The notes under the pieces: model-generated | Database searches by the model: none | Told to the model about the DNA's origin: nothing | Seen by the model: the letters and a program-made list of their open reading frames with translations, nothing else | Shown here: piece after piece, positions 8,593-16,979 of the stretch | How the letters are laid out: every line of letters starts with the position of its first letter | Numbering within the stretch: position 1 is the first letter of the stretch | Position numbers and translations under genes: made by a program | Assembly: GCF_001017175.1 (NCBI RefSeq) | Contig: NZ_LCYG01000084.1 | Location: forward strand, 1 to 57,634 | DNA from: Microvirga vignae | Lineage (GTDB): Bacteria; Pseudomonadota; Alphaproteobacteria; Rhizobiales; Beijerinckiaceae | DNA: 57,634 bases | Direction of reading: 5' to 3'

Positions 8593-8940
8593 GCGGCCGC
8601 TCCGGTGAGATCAAGGAGATAGGCACAATCAACGATGGGATGCTCGATCCTTGGGAAGTGATGCGCCATGCATTGCGGCAGCTGCCCTGGTCGTTGCACC
8701 ACGTTTTCTGCAAACCGTTCGGCTCGGCAGCTTGCTTCCTCGAACTTGATTGGCGCGATCGGACTTGGACCAGCAATCTTGGACCAGCAATGGCAAGGGC
8801 CGACACACGGGTGAAGGTCCGCTCTTTGCTGCTTTGCAGAAGTTTGAGCAACGTCAGCCTTGTGCCAGGAGGAGACCTTTCTCACCTCACCAACATGAGT
8901 GGTCGGGATCGGGCCCCACCGAGAATCCGCCGCAGGATAG
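8593..8940. other. Intergenic stretch without a supported gene
   Basis: Open frames on both strands lack family-like composition. Around 8760-8870 the sequence resembles the spacer material at 2120-2200 in style. A short direct repeat (GGACCAGCAAT) occurs near 8768 and 8780. Confidence 0.35.
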
Positions 8941-9675
8941 CTAGATGGCGGCGGGGAGACCCCCGCCTTTACAGGTTAGCTCCGAGCCCTGCATGCGCCA
9001 AGCGACGACTACCAGCCAGATCATCCACACCAGACTCAGGACCCAGGCCAGCACGATTGCAATCGACTGCGTTGACGAGAAGCCCTCGGAGCCGACCACC
9101 CAGCCCTGCACCAGGTAGGTGAGGCCGGAGAGGCCCATCAGGTAGGCTATCGGTCGCGGGACCCAAGCCGTCCGCACCACAGCGACTGCGAACAGGAGCA
9201 AAGCGAGGCCCAGCGCGAAGTCCTGGTAGCTCCTCACCCCCCACTCAAGCCAGCGGATTGCCTCGGCGCTCGCAAAGCGCGCCGCCTTCTCGGCATCCGG
9301 GGCGCTCGCCCACGCGTTCACGGCCTGCTTGAGGGCGACCCCGTCCACCGCCTGGAGGACGCCGTACAGCGCCAGCGTCGCCGCCGTCGAAGCGGCACCG
9401 AATCGACCCGCCCATCTCGCCGTTCCAGCCTGAACGTCCAGAGCGAAGAACAGAGCGAGCAGCCCCGCGAGCAGGATCGCCATGCTCGCGAACTGGCTGA
9501 GGTGCACGGCCGTCCAGATCCCGTTGCCGGCATATTCAGCGAAGATGGCGGGATGGTTATTGGCGTCCCCACCGGCGTGAAACTGGGTGACCACGATGTA
9601 CAGGAGTTGTCCCACGAGCAGCAGCCATGCCGAAAGGCGCAGCGACGTACGCGGGCTGAATGTTCTGTCGTTCAT
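8941..9675 (-). CDS. Six-helix integral membrane protein of unknown function
   Basis: 244 residues from the ATG at 9675, chosen because AAGGAG stands seven bases upstream; two earlier ATGs lie too close to it. Hydrophobic segments are clear (LSAWLLLVGQLLYIVV, FASMAILLAGLLALFFAL, TAATLALYGVLQAV, FALGLALLLFAVAVV, YLMGLSGLTYLVQGWVV, IAIVLAWVLSLVWMIWLVVV). I do not recognise a catalytic motif. It is the third gene of the unit that also encodes the YtkA-like protein and the di-haem peroxidase, so it may be part of the same AraC-regulated operon. Confidence 0.65.
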   Translation of the reverse strand: MNDRTFSPRTSLRLSAWLLLVGQLLYIVVTQFHAGGDANNHPAIFAEYAGNGIWTAVHLSQFASMAILLAGLLALFFALDVQAGTARWAGRFGAASTAATLALYGVLQAVDGVALKQAVNAWASAPDAEKAARFASAEAIRWLEWGVRSYQDFALGLALLLFAVAVVRTAWVPRPIAYLMGLSGLTYLVQGWVVGSEGFSSTQSIAIVLAWVLSLVWMIWLVVVAWRMQGSELTCKGGGLPAAI

Positions 9676-9798
9676 AACCATGCTCCTTGTCCGATTCATC
9701 GGACGACGTCGAAGGGTATCATCATCCCGGCCCCTTATTGCCGGTCACTGGTTGGAACCCGGTCTGTCGTCGGGCTGCTGCGGCCTCTTGGATGGCGT

Positions 9799-11040
9799 TC
9801 AGAAGCCTTTGCTGCCCGCGCTGTCCGGTTTCGGGTTCAGGGTTGCGAGGAACGCGATCAGCTGCCGCCGCTCCATCTCGCTCAGGTTGATGGGACGAAG
9901 CTCGCTGTGCCCGGCCGGAGCCTCTGGCGCGGCGCTGTAGTGCGCCACCACTTCAGCCAGCGTCGCGATCTGGCCGGCGTGCATGTACGGTGGGCGCCCG
10001 GCGGCTCCCCGCAGCGATGGGGTCTTAAAGGCGCGCAGCAACTCATGCCCGTCCGTCACCATGAACCGCAGCTCGGAGCAGTCGCCCTCGCCCGCGTCGC
10101 TGTACTTGCCAAGGCAATTGAACGGGTCCTCCCGCACCAGCTTCGCGCCGAATGCCCGGCCCTGATCCTCTGGCAGCCCGGCTGCTGCCGGCACGCCCGT
10201 GTTGTGAAAGTGGTTGTCGGTCAGCAGCGGGCCGTTGTGGCAGTTGACGCACTGGCCCTTACCGACGAACAGGCGCAGCCCGGCAATCTCGTCGTCGGTG
10301 AGGTTCCCAGCACCGCCGGAGCCGAGAGCAGACGCATAGGCATCGAACCGTGTCGGCGCCGGCTGGATCGTGCGCTCGTAGGCCGCAATGGCCTTGCCGA
10401 TGTTGGCGAACACCTGGTTCACCGCCTCGCGGTCGATTTCCGGCATCGCCGCCCAGGCTCTGGTGGACTCCGGATCATCGACAGGACCGGCTTGGACCGG
10501 CAGTTGGTTCACCTTAGGGAGCGGCCCGAACACGGCCTCGTAGGAAGTGCGGTAATGCGCGGCGACGACATGGGCGTACTGGGTGCGGCTGCCGCCATGC
10601 TCGACGGCGCTCTCCAGTGGTCCCAACGCTTGCGACCACAGGCTGTCCTTGCGGCCATCCCAAAACAGGAACGGGCTGCGGGCCATGCCGGCAATCGGCA
10701 TCGTGCGCCGGGCGGTTGTGCCGACGCCGCGCGCCAGCGGCACGTCGTCCTGGAACTGGCGCTCGGGCAAGTGGCAGCTCGCACAGGCAACCTCGCCGTT
10801 GACGCTCAGCCGGGTGTCGAAGAACAGGGCGCGTCCGAGCTCCGCCGCTCTGGGATCGTCGGCGACCTTGTTCGACGGGTCCTCCGGCAGCGGCGGCAGG
10901 GCCTCAAGCGAGAGAGACTGGATGGTCGCGCGCTCCTCCTCCGTCCACCGCGCGCCAGGCGCGGAGGCGGCATGCAGCCCGGCTGCCAGAAGGCCGGCAC
11001 CGAGCAGGATGGATGGGATGATGGCGGCCGCCGTGCGCAT
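9799..11040 (-). CDS. Di-haem cytochrome c peroxidase (CcpA/MauG superfamily)
   Basis: 413 residues, exported (hydrophobic N-terminus ending near HAASA). Two haem c attachment sites are visible, CASCH at 86-90 and CVNCH at 264-268. The conserved blocks GRALFFDTRLS, PIAGMARSPFLFWDGR and FKTPSLRGAAGRPPYMHAG also match, the last supplying the distal Met/His region. These enzymes reduce hydrogen peroxide with electrons from cytochromes or, in MauG-like members, carry out post-translational oxidations in the periplasm. It starts ten bases after the YtkA-like gene and is translated with it. The AraC-family gene lies divergently upstream. Confidence 0.92.
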   Translation of the reverse strand: MRTAAAIIPSILLGAGLLAAGLHAASAPGARWTEEERATIQSLSLEALPPLPEDPSNKVADDPRAAELGRALFFDTRLSVNGEVACASCHLPERQFQDDVPLARGVGTTARRTMPIAGMARSPFLFWDGRKDSLWSQALGPLESAVEHGGSRTQYAHVVAAHYRTSYEAVFGPLPKVNQLPVQAGPVDDPESTRAWAAMPEIDREAVNQVFANIGKAIAAYERTIQPAPTRFDAYASALGSGGAGNLTDDEIAGLRLFVGKGQCVNCHNGPLLTDNHFHNTGVPAAAGLPEDQGRAFGAKLVREDPFNCLGKYSDAGEGDCSELRFMVTDGHELLRAFKTPSLRGAAGRPPYMHAGQIATLAEVVAHYSAAPEAPAGHSELRPINLSEMERRQLIAFLATLNPKPDSAGSKGF

Positions 11041-11050
11041 CGCGGCCTCC

Positions 11051-11497
11051 TCAGAGCACTAGGTTGAAGGTGACGGTGTCAGGTCCCTTGGGGCCGTCGA
11101 TGGCGAGGTCGAGCGTCCACCAGCCGCGCATGTTGAACTTCATGCCCTCGATCAGGTAGCGGCCGTCGCCAAGGCTCCTGGTCACCTGTGGGGATGTCGG
11201 CAGGCCGTGGCCATGCCGGGGCATGCCGCCGTTGATCCCGATCCTGGCCGCCTTCACGGGAGAGCCGGATGGGGTTCGGACAGTCGCCGTCCAGGCATGC
11301 ATCGACCCGACCACGATAGAGGCAGCCTCCGGCGCAATGGCGGCCTTGTAAAGACCCGCTGCAGTCGGCTTCTCAAGTGCGAGATCAAGGTTGTCGGGAA
11401 CGGAGCGCATCATTGCGCCGGCGGCAGCGATGCCGGCAGCGAGAACAAGTGCGGAGATGCCGAACAGAAGCATACGGCGTGAGGTGAGGGTCAGCAT
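11051..11497 (-). CDS. Exported YtkA/FixH-like domain protein
   Basis: 148 residues: an N-terminal membrane anchor or signal (MLLFGISALVLAAGIAAAG), then an Ig-like beta-sandwich of the YtkA-like type (HAWTATVRTPSGSPVKAARIGINGGMPRHGHGLPTSPQV, YLIEGMKFNMRGWWTLDLAI). The MPRHGHG loop is typical and may bind copper or present a ligand. Such proteins often accompany cytochrome c peroxidases or copper-handling genes. It is the first gene of the peroxidase operon, 155 bases from the divergent AraC-family gene. Confidence 0.8.
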   Translation of the reverse strand: MLTLTSRRMLLFGISALVLAAGIAAAGAMMRSVPDNLDLALEKPTAAGLYKAAIAPEAASIVVGSMHAWTATVRTPSGSPVKAARIGINGGMPRHGHGLPTSPQVTRSLGDGRYLIEGMKFNMRGWWTLDLAIDGPKGPDTVTFNLVL

Positions 11498-11652
11498 GGT
11501 CGTCGGTTCCTTTCCGGTCCATTGCGGCGCAGCGTGAAAGCGCGCCAGCTATGCGCCGACGACGGACGCGGCGCTTGAACGAAGCTGCTGACTTCTCGCA
11601 CTGTTCCGCATAACTTGAGGTACGCACGGTAAGGGAGCTGAGAACAGAACAC

Positions 11653-12420
11653 ATGCGGATCGTGGGGCGCGGCCGGATCGTGTTGTGGGAGGGCGCCAGC
11701 CTCTGGGCGTTCGACGTGCCGCCCGCGCCCGACGGCCAAGCGTCGACCCGTCTGCACGCCCACCATGCCATTCAGATCACTCTCTCCGCGGGCGGCCGCT
11801 TTTGTATACGGACCGGGGATGGGCGGATGGATGGCCCCGTCGTCGTCATCGCTCCGGATGTACCCCATGCGTTCGAGCCGGAGGGTAAGGTCGCGCTGCT
11901 CTTCGTGGAGCCCGAAAGCCGAGCCGGCCAGGCGCTGATGCAGGGGATGGCGGGTGCATTGGTGGCCAAGTTGGACGCCCGGCTCGGGCATGCACCAACC
12001 AAGCTTGCGGATCTCTGGATCGATGCGCAGTCCGATGACGGAGTTGTCGAAGCCCTGGGCAGGTCCCTCGTGCAGGAGGCTGTTGGCGAGGTCCTTCCGG
12101 CGAGCACCCTCGATCTGCGGATCGCGCGCACTCTCGACTGGCTCACGTCGCGCATAAGTGAGGGTGTTGGGCTTGCCGAGGCCGCAGCCATCGCTTGTCT
12201 GTCGGAGAGCCGCTTCAGCCACCTCTTCGCCGCCGAGGTCGGCCTGCCCTTTCGGACCTATCTGCTCTGGCGGCGGCTCATGCTCGCGGTCGAGCGGATC
12301 TCCGCTGGGACATCCCTCACAGTGGCCGCACACGAGGCCGGCTTTGCGGACTCGGCCCACTTCAGCCGGACGTTCCACCGAATGTTCGGTATTCCGGCAG
12401 CGTCGCTGCAGTTGATCTAG
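11653..12420 (+). CDS. AraC family transcriptional regulator
   Basis: 255 residues with an N-terminal cupin-like sensing half (LHAHHAIQITLSAGGRFCI, VVVIAPDVPHAFEPEG) and a C-terminal double helix-turn-helix (LAEAAAIACLSESRFSHLFAAEVG, then LTVAAHEAGFADSAHFSRTFHRMFG). It is divergent from the YtkA-peroxidase unit, whose promoter shares the same 155-base spacer, and probably controls it. The inducer is unknown. The ribosome site is weak (GAGAACAGAACAC before ATG). Confidence 0.9.
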   Translation: MRIVGRGRIVLWEGASLWAFDVPPAPDGQASTRLHAHHAIQITLSAGGRFCIRTGDGRMDGPVVVIAPDVPHAFEPEGKVALLFVEPESRAGQALMQGMAGALVAKLDARLGHAPTKLADLWIDAQSDDGVVEALGRSLVQEAVGEVLPASTLDLRIARTLDWLTSRISEGVGLAEAAAIACLSESRFSHLFAAEVGLPFRTYLLWRRLMLAVERISAGTSLTVAAHEAGFADSAHFSRTFHRMFGIPAASLQLI

Positions 12421-12568
12421 CTGCCTTCACAGCATCGCCAGGTTAATGAGCTGCGGTTGCGGAGGTCCGCCAAATCGGCGGTTCAGGCACCAGCCGCGAT
12501 GCCAGTCACCTCCGCCCAAGCCATGAAGGCCTGAATTCGAGATTTGTGATGATCGGCGGCGTTGGTGT

Positions 12569-12937
12569 TGGTGGTGGGCGGAAGAGATTTCCAATCTGAT
12601 CATGACCCGAGAGAAAGCGTTGGGCCTGACCGACGGACTTGAAGCGCTTCATGATGCTCTCCCGCCGGATGGGCTGATGACTGTTCTCGGCGCGGTTGTT
12701 CAGACCCCTGTGCTGCCGGTGCTCAATGCTTGGCATCACACGAGGAGCTATGCCCTGCTTCTTGAGCAATTTTCGCAGCAGACGTTTGGCTGTCTTCGCG
12801 TTGCGCCGGCCCTGGATTAGGATGTCGAGCACGGCCCCGTGCTGATCGACAGCTCGCCACAGCCAGTGCTTCGGGCCTGCGATGCTGATCACGGCCTCAT
12901 CAAGGCACCATTTGATCTGCGTGCAGATGGCAGCATC
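12569..12937 (-). pseudogene. IS6-family transposase remnant (subgroup B)
   Basis: The translation begins at CTQIKWCLDEAVISIAGPKH, keeping the first catalytic Asp region, and continues WLWRAVDQHGAVLDILIQGR. It jumps from KKQGIAPR straight to VMPSIEHRQHRGLNNRAENS, and runs to HDQIGNLF. About 15 residues that normally hold the second catalytic Asp (TDK) are deleted in frame, and the first third of the protein is missing. No clean terminal inverted repeats remain. The downstream frame overlaps the end of the MDR gene by a few bases through unrelated sequence. Confidence 0.88.
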
Positions 12938-12990
12938 CTCAAACACCGCTTCGGCCCACCAAGCCCCTTGCGTGAGTTCCGGTCTGGTCA

Positions 12991-14052
12991 TCAACCCGAC
13001 AATTCGCTCGGAGACAGTGGCGCTGTCCGCAAGACCAGCTTGCCCGTGGTCTCACCCGACTCCAGTGCTCGGTGTGCTTTCGCCACTTCCGCCAACGCAA
13101 AGGACCGGACCCTCGGCATCTGAACGTGGCCTGCCTCCACCCACGTCGTGAGATCGTTCACGGCAGCCTGTAGAAGATCGGTACGGCCGAAGAGAAACGA
13201 CAGATTGAACGCCACAACGCCTTTGTTGTCTGTTGTCATCGACAAAGGATTGAAACGCGGCATTTTCAGCAATTCAAGGGCCGCTTTCAGATGGCTGATC
13301 CGCCCACCGTATTTGGGCAGCAACGTATGAAAGCCGTAGACCATCAGCTTTCCTGTAGGCTTCAGATGCGCATAGCTCTGCGACAGGGTTTCCGGGCCGT
13401 TCGCATCAAAAACCAGATCGTAGCCCTCGGGGCAGAGACGCCGAGCCTCATCCCAGAGCGGCTGGGTCGATTTGTCGATCACCGCGTTTGCACCGAGCTG
13501 GCGCACATACTCGACCTTATGGCTTGCCCCCACCACTCCAGTCACCTGCAGGTCGTGCAACCGACACAGTTGGACCAGCGCCGAGCCCACTCCACCGCCG
13601 GCCGAATGCACGAGGACCTTCATGCTGGGCCGGATCACCACGTTCTGCAGCAATCCGTGATAGGCCGTCAGATGGACAGCCAGGAAACCCGCGGCGGCGT
13701 CAAAGTCCAATTCTTGAGGCTTGGGCCAAACGAGATCAACCGGAACACACACATGCGTGGAGTAGCCGTTGAAGAAGGTGACCCCGAACACCGGATCGCC
13801 GGGCTTGAGATGCCTGACCGCACGACCAACCTCTTCCACCCAGCCGGAATATTCGAAACCCGGCGTGATCGGCCAACCTACGAAGCGGCGCGCGGACTCA
13901 TAGACGCCCAGCCGGACACAGATGTCGGCGTAATTCACTCCAACAGAGTGGGTGCGGATCAGAACCTGACGATCGCCAGGCTTTGGCATTGGATGGGTTT
14001 CGAGCTTCAGTTGCTCGTAACCTCCGGCCTTGTGGATGACTACCTTGTGCAT
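12991..14052 (-). CDS. MDR-superfamily quinone oxidoreductase / VAT-1-like alcohol dehydrogenase
   Basis: 353 residues from the ATG at 14052 (GGAGGA twelve bases upstream). The GroES-like N-terminus (VLIRTHSVGVNYADICVRLG, PGFEYSGWVEEVG) is followed by a Rossmann fold with the nucleotide-binding motif SAGGGVGSALVQLC near residue 150, and by the C-terminal FALAEVAKAHRALESGETTGKLVL. It lacks the structural zinc cysteines, so it fits the zinc-independent quinone reductase/VAT-1 branch, which uses NADPH. The 3' end runs into IS6 debris, and the terminal residues may have been altered by it. The promoter region holds a paired 12-base repeat (14098-14130). Confidence 0.88.
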   Translation of the reverse strand: MHKVVIHKAGGYEQLKLETHPMPKPGDRQVLIRTHSVGVNYADICVRLGVYESARRFVGWPITPGFEYSGWVEEVGRAVRHLKPGDPVFGVTFFNGYSTHVCVPVDLVWPKPQELDFDAAAGFLAVHLTAYHGLLQNVVIRPSMKVLVHSAGGGVGSALVQLCRLHDLQVTGVVGASHKVEYVRQLGANAVIDKSTQPLWDEARRLCPEGYDLVFDANGPETLSQSYAHLKPTGKLMVYGFHTLLPKYGGRISHLKAALELLKMPRFNPLSMTTDNKGVVAFNLSFLFGRTDLLQAAVNDLTTWVEAGHVQMPRVRSFALAEVAKAHRALESGETTGKLVLRTAPLSPSELSG

Positions 14053-14097
14053 GAACTCTGAACGTTTCCTCCGCATGGCGCGCAACAGTTCAGCGCA

Positions 14098-14130
14098 TCA
14101 ACGTCAAGTTACCTACCTTCAACGTCAAGT
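14098..14130 (-). promoter_or_regulatory. Paired direct repeats in front of the MDR gene
   Basis: The 12-mer TCAACGTCAAGT occurs at 14098-14109 and again at 14119-14130, exactly 21 bases apart, about two helical turns. On the minus strand each copy contains TTGACG, which can serve as a -35. Spacing and identity suggest a regulator that binds side by side on one face of the helix. No candidate regulator gene is adjacent. Confidence 0.45.
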
Positions 14131-14350
14131 CATCTCCATGGGCACTGTGATCTGATCAGCCGAAAAGTCTGCTTCCCACCCTGGCAGCTTTGGGCCAGAC
14201 ACTGAAGTTCACTGCCCTTTCGAACTTCCGCTTAGATCAGGTTACCTGCTTTTTGGCTTCGGCCTGGGATGTGCCAAGATGAGACGCTCCCAATCTCCTT
14301 GGCCATTGCTCACTTCGTCCGTTCAACCTCGACACAGCCCTTGGGCGAGA

Positions 14351-14380
14351 GTAATATGACTGACTGGTCAGTCATATTAC
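14351..14380 (+). promoter_or_regulatory. TetR-type operator: 14-bp perfect inverted arms
   Basis: GTAATATGACTGAC, a two-base centre (TG), then the exact reverse complement of the arm. It ends 12 bases before the ATG of the TetR-family gene that heads an exporter operon, in the position where a repressor would block transcription or initiation. The TGACTGAC..GTCAGTCA core is typical of TetR-family self-regulatory sites. Confidence 0.8.
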
Positions 14381-14392
14381 TGGGCAGCGAGA

Positions 14393-15040
14393 ATGGCGAC
14401 GAAGCGGAACCCATCGAAGAAAACCCCCGTTCGAAGGGAGAGCGGCCGCAAGGCCAAGCTTCAGGTGATCCTCGACGCCGCGCTCGACGTCTTTCTCGAA
14501 AAAGGTTTCGCAGAGGCTCGCCTCGACGACGTTGCCGCGCAGGCAGGCGTCGCCAAGGGCACGATCTATCTCTACGTGCCGTCCAAGCAGGCCTTGTTCG
14601 AGGCGCTGGTGAAATCCGGGATCGGTGGCGCCATCGGAACGATCGAGCAAAAGGTTCTTGCCCTCGACACCTCGGCCGAGGAGCAGCTCAAGGCTCTCTT
14701 TGCCTTTCTGCGCCGAGAGGTGCTCGGCACCCGCCGCGTCGACATCGTGCGCCTGCTGCTGCGGGAGGCGTCGCGCTTCCCCGAACTCGCGGAAATCTAC
14801 CATCGGGAGGTCATCAGCCGGGGCCTGGGGCTCCTGCGCACTATCGCCGAGCGCGGTGTCGCCTGCGGCGAGTTCCATTCGGACGAGCTGGTGCGGTTTC
14901 CCCAGCTCGCCATCGCGCCAGGGCTGGTGGCGCTCCTCTGGACGAGCCTGTTCCAGCGCCTCGAGCCGATCGATGTCGGGGCGATGCTGGAGGCGCATCT
15001 CGCCCTGATGATGAAGGCGCTGAAAGGACCCCCGTCATGA
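14393..15040 (+). CDS. TetR family repressor of the HlyD/ABC exporter operon
   Basis: 215 residues. The helix-turn-helix lies at about residues 25-65 (ILDAALDVFLEKGFAEARLDD, AGVAKGTIYLYVPSKQALFEA), with a basic N-terminal extension (KRNPSKKTPVRRESGRKAK). The C-terminal half is the ligand-binding and dimerisation domain. It is the first gene of a four-gene unit with ATGA overlaps, and the operator at 14351-14380 sits directly before it. The likely role is autorepression relieved by an exported compound. A longer overlapping frame from 14269 is not the gene; its true content starts at 15037. Confidence 0.9.
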   Translation: MATKRNPSKKTPVRRESGRKAKLQVILDAALDVFLEKGFAEARLDDVAAQAGVAKGTIYLYVPSKQALFEALVKSGIGGAIGTIEQKVLALDTSAEEQLKALFAFLRREVLGTRRVDIVRLLLREASRFPELAEIYHREVISRGLGLLRTIAERGVACGEFHSDELVRFPQLAIAPGLVALLWTSLFQRLEPIDVGAMLEAHLALMMKALKGPPS

Positions 15041-16026
15041 AACGCAGGCTGGTTGTCGCCGCCCTTGCGATCCTGCTCATAGCGGGTGGGACCGGTGCCT
15101 GGTTTGTAATGCGCCCGCAGGAGATCGATGCCGACTTCCAGGGCTACGTGGAGGGCTACTTGATCTTTATGGCACCTGAGGATGGCGGGCGCATCGAACG
15201 CCTCGCGGTCGATTCCGCCGACCGGGTCACGCAGGGCCAGCTGCTCTTCGAGCTCGAATCCTCAATGCAGGTCGCCCAACGCAACGAGGCCGAGGCGCGG
15301 CTGCACCAAGCCAAGGCCCAGCTGGCCGATCTCCAGGCTGCCCTGCAGCGTCCGGAGCAGATTGCCATCCTGAAGGCCCAGGAGGAGCGGGCGAAGGCGC
15401 AGCTCACCCTCTCGCGGGCCGAACTCGACAGGCAGCAGACCCTTTTCGAGCGCGGGATTGCCGCAAAGGCCCAGTTTGACCAAGCCCGCACCGCCTTCGA
15501 GCGCGACAGGGCGGCTGTGGAGGAGGCGCAGCGCCAGATTGAGGCCGGACAGATCGCCGGCCGGACCGCCGAGATCAGGGCCGCCGAAGCCTCCGTGCAG
15601 GCTGCCGAGGCGGGCCTGCGCCAGGCCGAGACACGTCTTGCCCGCCGCCGGGTGGTCGCGCCCGCCACGGCCCAGGTCCAGGACGTCTATTTCCGGGCCG
15701 GCGAGACGGTGAATCCCGGTCAGCCTGTCCTCGCACTGCTGCCGCCGGAGAACCGGCGCATCCGCTTCTATGTGCCAGAGCCGCGCCTCTCCACTCTAGC
15801 GCTGGGCACCCTCGTCGGGCTCTCCTGCGACAGTTGCCCGGTTGGTCTTCAGGCGCGGATCAGCTTCATCGCCCGCGAGGCCGAGTTCACCCCACCTGTC
15901 ATCTTCAGCGAGGAGGAGCGCGCCAAGCTTGTCTTCCGGGTCGAGGCGCGGCCCCTCGACAGCGCCGAACTGCCGATCGGCCTGCCCGTGACCGTCACCC
16001 CTATCGGACAGGAGGCAGGATCATGA
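15037..16026 (+). CDS. HlyD-family membrane fusion protein of an ABC exporter (YbhG-like)
   Basis: 329 residues. An N-terminal membrane anchor (LVVAALAILLIAGGTGAWFVM) is followed by a biotinyl-lipoyl half motif (MAPEDGGRIERLAVDSADRVTQGQLLFEL). Long alpha-helical hairpins rich in Ala, Glu and Gln come next (about residues 85-200), then the second lipoyl half (RRRVVAPATAQVQDVYFRAGETVNPGQPVLALLP) and a beta-barrel. The start codon overlaps the TetR stop as ATGA. It links the inner-membrane ABC pump to an outer-membrane channel, which is not encoded here. Confidence 0.9.
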   Translation: MKRRLVVAALAILLIAGGTGAWFVMRPQEIDADFQGYVEGYLIFMAPEDGGRIERLAVDSADRVTQGQLLFELESSMQVAQRNEAEARLHQAKAQLADLQAALQRPEQIAILKAQEERAKAQLTLSRAELDRQQTLFERGIAAKAQFDQARTAFERDRAAVEEAQRQIEAGQIAGRTAEIRAAEASVQAAEAGLRQAETRLARRRVVAPATAQVQDVYFRAGETVNPGQPVLALLPPENRRIRFYVPEPRLSTLALGTLVGLSCDSCPVGLQARISFIAREAEFTPPVIFSEEERAKLVFRVEARPLDSAELPIGLPVTVTPIGQEAGS

Positions 16027-16979
16027 GTGCCACCCCAGCCGGCATTCCTGGGCCCGCCACCGACATCGTCATCGACGTGCAAGGCCTCACCAAATCGTTC
16101 GGCGGCCGGACGGTGGTGCGAAACCTATCCATGCAGGTCCATCGCAGCCTGATCTACGGCTTCCTCGGCCCCAACGGCAGCGGCAAGACCACGACGCTGC
16201 GCATGCTTTGCGGGCTGCTGACGCCGGACGGCGGAAGCGGCACCTGCCTGGGCTATGACATCCGCACGCAATCATCCGAGATCAAGCGCCATGTGGGTTA
16301 TATGACTCAGCGCTTCTCGCTCTATGCGGATCTCTCGATCCGCGAGAATCTCGAATTCGTCGCCCGCGTCCATAACATTGCCGACCCGCGCGCGGCGGCC
16401 TGGGACGCGATCCGGCGGCTTGGGCTCGAGAACCGCGCCGAGCAGCTCGCGGGCGAACTCTCGGGCGGCTGGAAGCAGCGCTTGGCGCTCGGCGCCTGCA
16501 TTTTGCCGGGCCCGCGACTTCTCCTCCTCGACGAGCCGACTGCCGGTGTCGACCCGAAAGCCCGACGCGATTTCTGGGATGAGATCCACGCACTGGCCTA
16601 CGAGGGCATCACGGTGCTGGTCTCGACCCACTACATGGACGAGGCCGAGCGCTGTCACGAGATCGCCTACATCGCCTACGGGGACTTGCTCATGCAAGGG
16701 TCGGTCGAGGAGGTAATCGCGAACGCCCATCTGGCCACCTACACCGTTACGGGGCCAGGACTCGCGGATCTGGCGGAGCACCTGAAGACTCTGTCCGGCA
16801 TCGATATGGTGGCACCGTTCGGCACAGCGCTGCACGTGAGCGGGCGCGATCCGGACGCGCTCGATACGGCGACGCGGGACTTGCGCAAGAGCGGGCCCCA
16901 GGTCTGGACACCGGGCCATGCGAGCCTCGAGGACGTGTTCATCGATCTGATGAGCCGCACGAAGGATAATTTCGCATGA
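16023..16979 (+). CDS. ABC-2 type exporter ATP-binding protein (YbhF/DrrA-like)
   Basis: 318 residues. Walker A GPNGSGKTT near residue 56, signature LSGGWKQR, Walker B LLLLDEPTAGVDP and the switch His in VSTHYMDEAERC are all intact. The C-terminal extension ending in LEDVFIDLM is typical of DrrA/YbhF ATPases. Unlike E. coli YbhF it has a single nucleotide-binding domain. Start and stop overlap neighbours by four bases (ATGA), so translation is coupled within the exporter operon. Confidence 0.93.
   Translation: MSATPAGIPGPATDIVIDVQGLTKSFGGRTVVRNLSMQVHRSLIYGFLGPNGSGKTTTLRMLCGLLTPDGGSGTCLGYDIRTQSSEIKRHVGYMTQRFSLYADLSIRENLEFVARVHNIADPRAAAWDAIRRLGLENRAEQLAGELSGGWKQRLALGACILPGPRLLLLDEPTAGVDPKARRDFWDEIHALAYEGITVLVSTHYMDEAERCHEIAYIAYGDLLMQGSVEEVIANAHLATYTVTGPGLADLAEHLKTLSGIDMVAPFGTALHVSGRDPDALDTATRDLRKSGPQVWTPGHASLEDVFIDLMSRTKDNFA

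Noticed and set aside
9502..11067. Open frame of 521 codons on the plus strand
   Set aside because: It is the antisense of the di-haem peroxidase and YtkA-like genes, whose haem motifs and domains are unambiguous; the long frame follows from high-GC third positions.
14269..15036. N-terminal extension of the HlyD-family frame to 585 codons
   Set aside because: This part overlaps the TetR gene in another frame; the Arg/Pro-rich translation is a shadow and the ATGA overlap at 15037 marks the true start.
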